Source of the DNA: Limnohabitans sp.
GTDB taxonomy: Bacteria > Pseudomonadota > Gammaproteobacteria > Burkholderiales > Burkholderiaceae_C
DNA: 13,829 nt
Reading direction: 5' to 3'
Assembly: GCA_030729445.1 (NCBI GenBank)
Contig: JANQXJ010000226.1
Location: forward strand, 1 to 13,829
This document shows, piece by piece, positions 1-8,657 of this stretch. The first letter of the stretch is position 1. Each line of letters starts with the position of its first letter. Made by a program: the position numbers and the translations under genes. The notes under the pieces are model-generated. The model searched no databases, had not been told where the DNA came from, and saw only the letters and a program-made list of their open reading frames with translations.

Positions 1-302
1 CAAAAGGTTTCCGCGGTCGCCGCGGCAATGTCTTCCGTATCGCCAAACAGGCGGTGATGAAGGCCGGCCAATACGCCTACCGTGACCGCCGCACCAAAAA
101 GCGTGTGTTCCGTCAGTTGTGGATTGCCCGTATCAACGCCGCTGCGCGTGAATGCGGTCTGACCTACAGCCAGTTCGCCAACGGCCTGAAAAAGGCTGCC
201 ATCGAAATCGACCGTAAGATGCTGGCGGACATCGCCGTGCACGACAAGGCCGCTTTTGCTGGCATCGTGAACCAAGTCAAAGCCAAACTGGCCGCAGCTT
301 GA
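1..302 (+). CDS. rplT: 50S ribosomal protein L20 (5' end outside window)
   Basis: The 3' part of the L20 gene; the first complete codon is at position 3. L20 binds 23S rRNA early in assembly of the large ribosomal subunit, and in some bacteria it also represses its own operon. The reading frame is open from the window edge, and an internal GTG at 54 is not the real start. Visible landmarks are the basic segment [14 protein letters not shown], then [32 protein letters not shown] and the C-terminal [14 protein letters not shown], all typical of L20. About 99 residues are present of a family length near 119, so roughly 20 N-terminal residues lie upstream, probably behind infC and rpmI as in the conserved infC-rpmI-rplT order (an inference). 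The gene ends at a TGA 120 bp before pheS. Identification is secure. Confidence 0.97.
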   Translation, partial: KGFRGRRGNVFRIAKQAVMKAGQYAYRDRRTKKRVFRQLWIARINAAARECGLTYSQFANGLKKAAIEIDRKMLADIAVHDKAAFAGIVNQVKAKLAAA

Positions 303-348
303 GTCCATGAGTGACATGGGCCTCTAGGCCTGTGCCACGCACTCGATC

Positions 349-390
349 AAAGGGATTGAGGCTCGCAAAAGCTTCAATCCCTTTTTTGTT
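349..390 (+). terminator. Intrinsic terminator or attenuator between rplT and pheS
   Basis: A hairpin with 5' arm GGGATTGAGGC (352-362), an 8-nt loop and 3' arm GCTTCAATCCC (371-381). All 11 pairs form, one of them G-T, and AAA at 349-351 can extend the stem with TTT. Six T follow at 382-387, and a second run of six T lies at 392-397. This is the classical shape of a rho-independent terminator. It sits inside what is normally a continuous rplT-pheS operon, and I see no good promoter between it and pheS. It may therefore act as a partial terminator or attenuator controlling pheST. In E. coli, pheST is controlled by attenuation through a Phe-rich leader peptide (pheM); no Phe-rich leader is visible here. 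Confidence 0.75.
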
Positions 391-422
391 CTTTTTTACA
401 CAGATCTTCGATCTCCCACACC

Positions 423-1460
423 ATGAACGAGCTGGACACCCTGGTCGAATCCGCCCGCCAGAGTTTTGTGCAGGCACTGACACCTGCTGACCTCGAAAAC
501 GCCAAGGCCCAGTTTTTGGGCAAAGCCGGTCGCATCACCGAGCTGATGAAGGGCATGGCCGCTCTGAGCGTGGAAGACAAAAAAACCCGAGGCGCCGCCA
601 TCAACATCGCCAAGCAGGCGATTGAGGCCGCACTCAACGCGCAACGTCAGGCTCTGGCCGACGCCGAGTTGCAAGCGCAGCTCAAGGCCGAGGCGCTGGA
701 TGTGACGCTGCCTGGCCGCAGTGCCAACGTGGGTGGTTTGCACCCCGTCTCGCTCACGCTCGAGCGCGTTGAGGATATTTTTGGCTCCATGGGCTTTGAA
801 GTCGCCCAAGGCCCAGAAATCGAGACCGACTGGTTCAACTTCACCGCGCTCAACACGCCCGAAGATCACCCAGCCCGCTCCATGCACGACACCTTCTACG
901 TCGAAGGCGGCCATTTGCTGCGCACGCACACCAGCCCCATGCAAATTCGCCATGCGGTGCAGCACGTCAAGCGCTACAAAAACCAACTCGATGCGGGCCA
1001 AGGCATGCCCGAGATCCGCGTCATTGCGCCTGGCCGCACCTACCGCGTGGACAGCGATGCCACCCACTCACCGATGTTCCACCAGTGCGAAGGCCTGTGG
1101 ATTGGTGAGAACGTGAGCTTCAAAGACCTCAAGGTGGTGGTCACCGATTTCTGCCGCACCTTCTTCGAGAGTGACGACTTGGTCTTGCGCTTCCGTCCCA
1201 GCTTTTTCCCCTTCACCGAGCCCAGCGCCGAGATCGACATCCAGTTCCAAAGCGGCCCCTTGGCCGGTCGCTGGCTCGAAGTGGGCGGCTCCGGTCAAGT
1301 GCACCCGAACGTGGTGCGCAACATGGGCCTGGACCCCGAGCAGTTCATAGGCTTTGCTTTTGGCATGGGCATGGACAGGTTCACCATGCTTCGCTATGGC
1401 GTGAATGACCTGCGCTTGTTCTTTGACGGCGATGTGCGCTTCCTGAGCCAGTTCCAGTAA
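423..1460 (+). CDS. pheS: Phenylalanine--tRNA ligase alpha subunit
   Basis: Catalytic subunit of the cytoplasmic (alpha-beta)2 phenylalanyl-tRNA synthetase, which charges tRNA-Phe using ATP. At 345 aa it is slightly longer than E. coli PheS (327 aa). The N-terminal coiled-coil region (about residues 1-90) is followed by the class II synthetase core: motif 1 region from [16 protein letters not shown] (about 106-121), motif 2 around [16 protein letters not shown] (257-272) and motif 3 [10 protein letters not shown] (310-319). The alanine of GFAFGMG matches E. coli Ala294, which shapes the Phe pocket. Extra length comes largely from an insert near residues 178-195 (around [14 protein letters not shown]). 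The ATG at 423 gives the expected N-terminus, but the bases before it show no clear Shine-Dalgarno sequence. The gene is 33 bp upstream of pheT, as expected for co-translated partner subunits. Confidence 0.98.
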   Translation: MNELDTLVESARQSFVQALTPADLENAKAQFLGKAGRITELMKGMAALSVEDKKTRGAAINIAKQAIEAALNAQRQALADAELQAQLKAEALDVTLPGRSANVGGLHPVSLTLERVEDIFGSMGFEVAQGPEIETDWFNFTALNTPEDHPARSMHDTFYVEGGHLLRTHTSPMQIRHAVQHVKRYKNQLDAGQGMPEIRVIAPGRTYRVDSDATHSPMFHQCEGLWIGENVSFKDLKVVVTDFCRTFFESDDLVLRFRPSFFPFTEPSAEIDIQFQSGPLAGRWLEVGGSGQVHPNVVRNMGLDPEQFIGFAFGMGMDRFTMLRYGVNDLRLFFDGDVRFLSQFQ

Positions 1461-1493
1461 TTCCTCCCAAGTCCGATACCCGAGACACGAGTC

Positions 1494-3935
1494 ATGCAAT
1501 TTCCTGAATCCTGGTTGCGCGAGTTCTGCAACCCGCCCCTGACGACCCAGCAACTGGCCGACACCTTGACCATGGCGGGTCTAGAAGTGGAAGAACTCGA
1601 GCCCGTGGCTCCGCCGTTCACCAAAATCGTGGTCGGTGAAATCAAAGAGGCCGTTCAGCACCCCAACGCCGACCGCTTGCGCGTGTGCCAAGTGGATGTA
1701 GGGCAGGGCGCCTTGTTGAACATTGTGTGTGGTGCGCCCAATGCCCGCGTGGGCATCCGTGTGCCTTGCGCCATGGTGGGGGCTGAATTGCCGCCTGGTG
1801 AAGACGGTAAGCCTTTCCAGATCAAAGTGGGCAAGCTGCGTGGTGTGGAGAGCCAGGGCATGCTGTGTTCAGCCAAAGAACTGAAAATCGCCGACGACCA
1901 TGGCGGTCTGCTGGAGTTGCCCGCTGATGCGCCTTTGGGTCAGGATATTCGCCAGTTCCTGAATCTGGACGACACCCTGATGACGCTGAAGCTGACGCCC
2001 AATTTGGCGCATTGCTTGAGCGTGTACGGCATCGCCCGCGAAGTGTCGGCCCTGACTGGCGCACCTTTGAAGGCACCGACTTTTCCGTCAGTGACCACGC
2101 AGATCGGCGACAAGCTGGCTGTAAAAGTGCACGCGACGGACCTGTGCGGCCGCTTCAGCGGTCGTGTGGTCAAGGCCGTGAACACCAAGGCTCAGACCCC
2201 ACAGTGGATGGTCGACCGCCTGGCCCGTTGCGGTCAGCGCAGCGTGAGCCCGCTGGTGGACATCTCCAATTACGTGATGTTCGAGTTCGGCCGCCCTTCG
2301 CATATTTTTGACCTCGACAAGATCCACGGTGGCCTGCAGGTGCGCTGGGGCAAAGTCGTTAATGGACAGGGCGAATCACTCAAGCTGCTCAATGGCAACA
2401 CCGTGACGGTGGATGAGAAGGTGGGCGTGATCGCTGACGACAACCAGGTCGAGTCGCTCGCGGGCATCATGGGTGGCGACGCCACCGCCGTGTCTGATGA
2501 CACACAAAACATCTACATCGAGGCCGCTTTCTGGTGGCCCACCTCGATTGCCGGCCGTTCACGCCGCTACAACTTCTCGACCGATGCGGGTCACCGCTTT
2601 GAACGAGGCGTGGACCCCCAGCTGACGGTGGAGCACATCGAACGCATCACCCAGTTGGTGCTCGACATTTGCGGCACGCCCGAGACGAAGGTCGGCCCCA
2701 TCGACGACCAGATCCTGAACATTCCAGTCATCACCCCCGTCACGCTGCGCGTGGCCCGTGCAGTCAAGGTCATCGGCATGCCTCTGACGCAGCTGCAATG
2801 CGCAGATGCGCTGCGTGGCCTGGGCCTACAAGTGGCTGAAGGCGATGGCACCGTCACCGTGACGCCGCCCAGCTTCCGATTCGATTTGCAGATCGAAGAA
2901 GACCTGATCGAGGAAGTGGCCCGCATGGTGGGCTACAACAACCTGCCCACCACCCCCCCTTTGGCCCCCATCACCGCCAAGGTGCGCCGCGAGACCGAGC
3001 GCAGCCCGTCGGCCGTGCGCCGTGCCATTGCCGCTTTGGGTTACCAGGAAACCATCAACTACAGCTTTGTCGAGGAAGCTTGGGAAAGGGACTTGGCGGG
3101 CAACACCCAGCCGATTCGCCTACTTAACCCCATCGCCAGCCAGATGAGCGTGATGCGCTCGAGCCTGATCGGCTCGCTCTTGCAGGTGGTCAAGTTCAAC
3201 GCCGACCGCAAGGCTGACCGCGTGCGGGTGTTCGAGCTGGGCCGCATATTCCAGCGCGATGCGAACGTGGTGGACAGCGATGCCTCGGTGCAAGGTTTTG
3301 ACCAACCCATGAAAGTCTCTGGCATGGCCTGGGGCCCCTTGGAGCCTTTGAGTTGGACCGGCAAGTCACGTTTGGTGGATTTCTTCGATGTCAAAGCCGA
3401 TGTCGAACGCTTGCTGGCCCCGGCCCAGGCTGAATTTGTGGCCGCCGAGCACCCCGCGCTGCACCCCGGCCGCTCGGCCCAGGTGCTGCTGCAAGGCCGG
3501 GTGATCGGTCATGTGGGTGAGTTGCACCCACGCTGGAGACAGGCCTGGGACTTGCCGCATGCGCCTGTGGTGTTCGAGCTGGACCTGGACGCCGTCACCC
3601 AGCGCAGCGTGCCTGTGGCCCAACCTGTCGCCAAGATGCAAGCGGTGGAACGCGACATCGCCGTGATCGTTTGTGAGCACGTCACCCATGCGCAGTTGAT
3701 GCAGGCCATCCACAGCGCACCAACTCAGGGTTTGCTGCGCCATGCGGTGCTGTTTGATGTCTACCGCCCCAAGGCGGAAGCCTCAGGCGGTTTGGCCGTG
3801 GGCGAGAAAAGTCTGGCGGTGCGTTTGAGCTTGCACAGCGACGAGGTCACCTTGACCGATGCCCAAATCGAAACCGCCATGAGCGCTGTCATGGCCAGCC
3901 TGTCAGCGCAAGTGGCTGCACGGCTGCGTGCTTGA
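1494..3935 (+). CDS. pheT: Phenylalanine--tRNA ligase beta subunit
   Basis: Large subunit of phenylalanyl-tRNA synthetase; it binds tRNA-Phe and hydrolyses mischarged Tyr-tRNA-Phe. At 813 aa it is close to the family norm (E. coli 795). Domains in order: N-terminal segment beginning MQFPESWLREF, an OB-fold tRNA-binding domain (about 40-150, with HPNADRLRVCQVD and CGAPNARVG), the B3/B4 editing domain (about 205-370, with GRPSHIFDLD and LAGIMGGDATAV), B5 (about 408-475), the catalytic-like core (about 480-700), and a C-terminal ferredoxin-fold anticodon-binding domain (about 715-812). The His of GRPSHIFD corresponds to the editing-site His of E. coli PheT, so editing is probably intact. No frameshift is seen. 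It starts 33 bp after pheS, and ihfA begins within 10 bp of its stop. Confidence 0.98.
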   Translation: MQFPESWLREFCNPPLTTQQLADTLTMAGLEVEELEPVAPPFTKIVVGEIKEAVQHPNADRLRVCQVDVGQGALLNIVCGAPNARVGIRVPCAMVGAELPPGEDGKPFQIKVGKLRGVESQGMLCSAKELKIADDHGGLLELPADAPLGQDIRQFLNLDDTLMTLKLTPNLAHCLSVYGIAREVSALTGAPLKAPTFPSVTTQIGDKLAVKVHATDLCGRFSGRVVKAVNTKAQTPQWMVDRLARCGQRSVSPLVDISNYVMFEFGRPSHIFDLDKIHGGLQVRWGKVVNGQGESLKLLNGNTVTVDEKVGVIADDNQVESLAGIMGGDATAVSDDTQNIYIEAAFWWPTSIAGRSRRYNFSTDAGHRFERGVDPQLTVEHIERITQLVLDICGTPETKVGPIDDQILNIPVITPVTLRVARAVKVIGMPLTQLQCADALRGLGLQVAEGDGTVTVTPPSFRFDLQIEEDLIEEVARMVGYNNLPTTPPLAPITAKVRRETERSPSAVRRAIAALGYQETINYSFVEEAWERDLAGNTQPIRLLNPIASQMSVMRSSLIGSLLQVVKFNADRKADRVRVFELGRIFQRDANVVDSDASVQGFDQPMKVSGMAWGPLEPLSWTGKSRLVDFFDVKADVERLLAPAQAEFVAAEHPALHPGRSAQVLLQGRVIGHVGELHPRWRQAWDLPHAPVVFELDLDAVTQRSVPVAQPVAKMQAVERDIAVIVCEHVTHAQLMQAIHSAPTQGLLRHAVLFDVYRPKAEASGGLAVGEKSLAVRLSLHSDEVTLTDAQIETAMSAVMASLSAQVAARLRA

Positions 3936-3944
3936 GTACGTGTG

Positions 3945-4295
3945 ATGCAAATCAGTTTTGAATCCCTCGAAACCCCGGCCCTGACCAAGGCGCATTTGGC
4001 TGATTTGCTGTTCGAGCAAATTGGCTTGAACAAGCGCGAGTCCAAGGACATGGTCGACGCGTTTTTTGACTTGATGGTGGACAGCTTGATTGCGGGAGAC
4101 GATGTGAAAATTTCCGGCTTCGGGAATTTTCAGATTCGCACCAAAGCCGCGCGTCCTGGGCGCAACCCGCGCACCGGAGAATTGATCCCTATTGATGCAC
4201 GTCGTGTTGCGACCTTTCATGCCAGCCATAAACTCAAGGCCTTGATCCAGGGCGATGCCGTTGACGACGAAGGTGTGGAGACGGTGGGCCGCTGA
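3945..4295 (+). CDS. ihfA: Integration host factor subunit alpha
   Basis: Nucleoid protein that, with IHF beta, binds specific sites in the DNA minor groove and bends DNA by nearly 180 degrees, assisting transcription, replication and recombination. The HU/IHF fold is clear: [20 protein letters not shown] at the N-terminus, [11 protein letters not shown] in the middle, and the arm [10 protein letters not shown] with the intercalating proline. [14 protein letters not shown] follows. Length is 116 aa from the ATG at 3945; a GTG directly before it (3942) would add one residue. Compared with E. coli IhfA (99 aa) it has about 10 extra N-terminal residues and an acidic C-terminal tail. The gap to pheT is under 10 bp and there is no separate ribosome binding site, so translation is probably coupled to pheT. 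The pheT-ihfA order is conserved in many proteobacteria. Confidence 0.95.
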   Translation: MQISFESLETPALTKAHLADLLFEQIGLNKRESKDMVDAFFDLMVDSLIAGDDVKISGFGNFQIRTKAARPGRNPRTGELIPIDARRVATFHASHKLKALIQGDAVDDEGVETVGR

Positions 4296-4317
4296 ATCAT
4301 TTTTGATCGGAGTGCCC

Positions 4318-4665
4318 ATGTTGTTCAAGTTCAAATCCCAAGTCACCAGCGACCTCATCATGCTGGAAGCCGATGCCCGCAGGCTGTTGCACATCATGTT
4401 GGGTCACGACCCTGACAAAGGCATTATTTTGGTGAAGGACCTGCCCGAGGCCATCGCCAAGCTGGAGTCGGCTGTGGCCCAAGATGAAGCGGCCCGTTTG
4501 CAGCGCAGCCAAGCGGCGCAAAAAGGACCCGTGCCCGTAGACGCGCCACAGGATGCTACGGGTGAGAACCTCGACCCTGTGCGGCTTGCGCAGCGGGCCA
4601 GCCCCATGCTCAAACTCCTCAAGCACTGCGTGGCCGACCCCTCCGACATGGTTTGGGGCGTGTGA
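4318..4665 (+). CDS. DUF1840 domain-containing protein
   Basis: A 115-aa protein of unknown function in the DUF1840 family, known mostly from betaproteobacteria (recalled, not searched). The sequence opens MLFKFKSQVTSDLIMLE, continues with ADARRLLHIMLG and GIILVKDLPEAIAKLESAVA, then a variable hydrophilic linker (about residues 55-90), and ends ASPMLKLLKHCVADPSDMVWGV. No signal peptide or membrane segment is seen. The ATG at 4318 is preferred over an upstream ATG in the same frame at 4255 because the family begins at this methionine and GGAG lies a few bases upstream. The upstream start would overlap the end of ihfA. It lies 22 bp after ihfA and probably shares its transcript. Its product may be small, soluble and cytoplasmic; the role is unknown. 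Confidence 0.88.
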   Translation: MLFKFKSQVTSDLIMLEADARRLLHIMLGHDPDKGIILVKDLPEAIAKLESAVAQDEAARLQRSQAAQKGPVPVDAPQDATGENLDPVRLAQRASPMLKLLKHCVADPSDMVWGV

Positions 4666-4668
4666 GGT

Positions 4669-5193
4669 TCAGCCGGGCCGTTTGCTGAAGACGGTGCCGC
4701 CGAGTTTGAAGCCGGGCTTGATCTGCCGTTTGGCGAACCAGCCTTGGTTCATCTCCAGCACAAAACGCACGGGTTTGCTGGAGCAGTGCGAGTCGTCTTT
4801 TTGTGGCTGCATGTCGGCCAGATTGACGATGGTGCCATCGTCGTCCACGAACGCAGCGGTCAAGGGAATCAGGGTGTTGCGCATCCAAAAGCATTGAATG
4901 GTGGCTTGTTCAAACACAAACAACATGCCCTCATGCTGCGGCATCTCCTTGCGCCACATCAGACCAATTTGGCGCTGATCTGGGGTCTGGGCCAATTGCA
5001 CATCCAGGCGGTGCATGCCGGCCGTCAATTGGGTGCGTGCCAGGTCCAGTTGGGGTGCGGGGGAGGATTGGGCCGATGCCAATGATCCGGCCATCAGCAG
5101 GCCGCAGGTGATGCAAAGCGCAGCGATATGCCTGCTGAAAACTTGGGCAAGGCCGTGAGAAGAGCGAATTGGCTCAAGAAACAGGGTGATCAT
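4669..5193 (-). CDS. DUF192 family protein, probably exported
   Basis: A 174-aa member of DUF192 (COG1430), a small conserved family of uncertain function. Residues about 22-41 form a hydrophobic stretch ending ASA before Gln, consistent with a cleaved signal peptide and a periplasmic location. The DUF192 domain (about 58-165) shows the family signatures RQIGLMWRKEMPQHEGMLFVF and FWMRNTLIPLTAAFVDDDGTI, then VRFVLEMNQGWFAKRQIKPG. The aspartate often seen after IPL is threonine here. The start chosen is the ATG at 5193. A GTG at 5262 would add 23 Cys-rich residues that do not look like the family, and neither start has a strong Shine-Dalgarno sequence. The gene converges on the DUF1840 gene with 3 bp between stop codons. 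It may be read through from the csp gene upstream. Confidence 0.88.
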   Translation of the reverse strand: MITLFLEPIRSSHGLAQVFSRHIAALCITCGLLMAGSLASAQSSPAPQLDLARTQLTAGMHRLDVQLAQTPDQRQIGLMWRKEMPQHEGMLFVFEQATIQCFWMRNTLIPLTAAFVDDDGTIVNLADMQPQKDDSHCSSKPVRFVLEMNQGWFAKRQIKPGFKLGGTVFSKRPG

Positions 5194-5327
5194 GGTGTGA
5201 GGGCAGGAAAACAGAGTTGAGCAAGCGCAAGGATAACGCCTGGCACAGGTGTTGCCGCACACGATGCCCTGGTCATCTTGTCGTAGACAGCTCGCAAATG
5301 CCCGCTTGGGTCGTGGCGCAGCAAAGC

Positions 5328-5648
5328 TCAGGCGGCAGGCGTGTCGGGGCTTGGGGTTGAACTGCTGGCGCCATCATCTGCCGGGGCATGGCTGGGCAAA
5401 AGGTTGTCTTGGGGTACGGATGGCTTGGGCGTGGCGGGCGTTTCGGCAGCTGCCAGAATGTTCGCGGCCATCAGGCCCTTGGCGCCCTGCGTCAGCTCGA
5501 AATCGACCCGCTGGCCTTCCTTGAGGCTTTTGAAGCCTTCCATCTGGATGGCCGAAAAATGGGCGAAGGCATCTGCGCCGCCGCCGTCAGGTTGAATGAA
5601 ACCAAAACCTTTGGCATCGTTGAACCATTTGACCGTACCACTGGGCAT
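5328..5648 (-). CDS. Cold-shock-domain protein with Pro/Ala-rich tail
   Basis: A 106-aa protein whose first 67 residues form a single cold-shock domain, the OB-fold that binds single-stranded RNA or DNA. RNP1 is KGFGFI (about 13-18) and RNP2 is AFAHFSAI (about 27-34), where the usual VFVHFSAI has alanines at two places. The aromatic ligand-binding positions (Trp8, Phe15, Phe17, Phe28, His30, Phe31) are present. Residues about 68-106 are an added low-complexity tail rich in Pro, Ala and Ser, absent from the 70-aa CspA type. The start is well supported: GGAGA (5655-5659) stands 6 nt before the ATG. It is divergent from clpS and probably acts as an RNA chaperone or antiterminator; whether it is cold-induced cannot be told from the sequence. 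Confidence 0.93.
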   Translation of the reverse strand: MPSGTVKWFNDAKGFGFIQPDGGGADAFAHFSAIQMEGFKSLKEGQRVDFELTQGAKGLMAANILAAAETPATPKPSVPQDNLLPSHAPADDGASSSTPSPDTPAA

Positions 5649-5653
5649 ACGAT

Positions 5654-5659
5654 GTCTCC
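5654..5659 (-). promoter_or_regulatory. Ribosome binding site of the csp gene
   Basis: On the minus strand GGAGAC precedes the csp ATG by 6 nt. This is a strong Shine-Dalgarno match and fixes the start at 5648. Confidence 0.75.
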
Positions 5660-5680
5660 ATGTTTTTGTTAGATAGCTCA

Positions 5681-5709
5681 GTTTGAGTAATTCAAGGGGA
5701 ATTTGTCAA
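5681..5709 (-). promoter_or_regulatory. Possible promoter of the csp gene
   Basis: A perfect -35 consensus TTGACA (5704-5709, minus strand) is followed after 17 nt by TCAAAC, a poor -10 (3 of 6). The distance to the csp start is plausible. The spacer holds a 13-bp near-palindrome (TTGAGTAATTCAA on the plus strand, 5683-5695) that could be an operator. The weak -10 keeps confidence low. Confidence 0.3.
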
Positions 5710-5720
5710 TGTGAGGTTTT

Positions 5721-5772
5721 CCCGGGGTGAGGTATTTCTGCCGCACGCGGCCAAGACTTTTCAGACCCCGGG
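5721..5772. repeat. Inverted repeat in the csp-clpS intergenic region
   Basis: Perfect 8-bp arms CCCGGGGT (5721-5728) and ACCCCGGG (5765-5772) are separated by 36 bp. Each arm contains the 6-bp palindrome CCCGGG. There is no T-tract, so it does not look like a terminator. It lies in the divergent region upstream of clpS and could be a pair of binding sites or a stem in a leader transcript. It could also be chance in GC-rich DNA. Confidence 0.4.
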
Positions 5773-5804
5773 CTCAAAGGGCTTGAAAGCATCGATAGAA
5801 TGAA

Positions 5805-6167
5805 ATGATGGCAACGAAAAAACCTTCCAATCCCACGCTGCCGACCGTGACCCCGCGTGCCCCGGATGGCGGCGATTCGGTGGTCCTCGAAAGACGTGCC
5901 CAAAAAATCGAACCGCCACAGATGTACCAGGTGGCGATGCTCAACGACGACTTCACCCCCATGGAATTTGTGGTGATGGTGATCCAGGAGTTTTTCAGCA
6001 AGGACCGCGAGGCGGCCACGCAGATCATGCTCAAGATTCACTTGGACGGCAAAGGCGTTTGTGGGGTCTATTCCCGCGATGTAGCGGCTACCAAGGTCGA
6101 TCAGGTGCTGGACGCGGCCAAACAGGCCGGTCACCCGCTGCAATGTGTCAGTGAACCCATTGAATAA
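5805..6167 (+). CDS. clpS: ATP-dependent Clp protease adaptor ClpS
   Basis: Adaptor that recognises N-degrons (destabilising N-terminal residues) and hands substrates to ClpA for degradation by ClpP in the cytoplasm. It is 120 aa. After a disordered N-terminal extension (about 1-38) the ClpS fold begins at [20 protein letters not shown]. The acidic pair in LNDD and the His of KIHLDGKG line the N-degron pocket in characterised ClpS proteins. [17 protein letters not shown] and the terminal HPLQCVSEP also match the family. Two consecutive ATG codons (5805 and 5808) are possible starts, and no clear Shine-Dalgarno sequence precedes them. It lies 60 bp upstream of clpA, its functional partner, so the two are probably co-transcribed. 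Confidence 0.97.
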   Translation: MMATKKPSNPTLPTVTPRAPDGGDSVVLERRAQKIEPPQMYQVAMLNDDFTPMEFVVMVIQEFFSKDREAATQIMLKIHLDGKGVCGVYSRDVAATKVDQVLDAAKQAGHPLQCVSEPIE

Positions 6168-6216
6168 GCCGGTATACCCCCCACCTCCTATTCATCTTTT
6201 TTACTCAGCAAGGCAT

Positions 6217-6221
6217 AAGGA
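6217..6221 (+). promoter_or_regulatory. Ribosome binding site of clpA
   Basis: AAGGA stands 6 nt before the ATG at 6228. It gives clpA its own good translation signal, in contrast to clpS. Confidence 0.7.
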
Positions 6222-6227
6222 AATCAC

Positions 6228-8561
<2,334 letters not shown>

Positions 8562-8606
8562 GGGCAGCGCTGCGCCAGCCAGATCCTGGATTTCAGGGTC
8601 AGGCCA

Positions 8607-8638
8607 AAGAAAAAAGGCCCGTGAGGGCCTTTTTTCTT
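8607..8638. terminator. Bidirectional terminator between clpA and the yjgR-like gene
   Basis: AAGAAAAAAGGCCC (8607-8620), loop GTGA, and GGGCCTTTTTTCTT (8625-8638) form a perfect 14-bp stem. The G/C core is flanked by six A on the left and six T on the right. Read on the plus strand it terminates clpA, 45 bp past its stop. Read on the minus strand the A run becomes a T-tract, so it can also terminate the convergent DUF853 gene, whose stop is at 8658. Confidence 0.92.
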
Positions 8639-8657
8639 GAGAGCAAGTCAACTTTAC

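Noticed and set aside
307..327. Six-codon ORF (MSDMGL) as a pheST leader peptide
   Set aside because: It contains no Phe codon and has no ribosome site, so it cannot serve as a pheM-like sensor.
299..327. Promoter for pheS from TTGAGT with 17-nt spacing
   Set aside because: The hexamer at the -10 position (CTCTAG) matches the consensus at only one base.
396..1067. A 223-codon minus-strand open frame across pheS
   Set aside because: Antisense shadow of pheS with the same low-information composition and no supporting motif or ribosome site.
5194..5262. Longer DUF192 protein starting at GTG 5262
   Set aside because: The added residues are Cys-rich, unlike the family, and would bury the signal peptide; the ATG at 5193 is more plausible.
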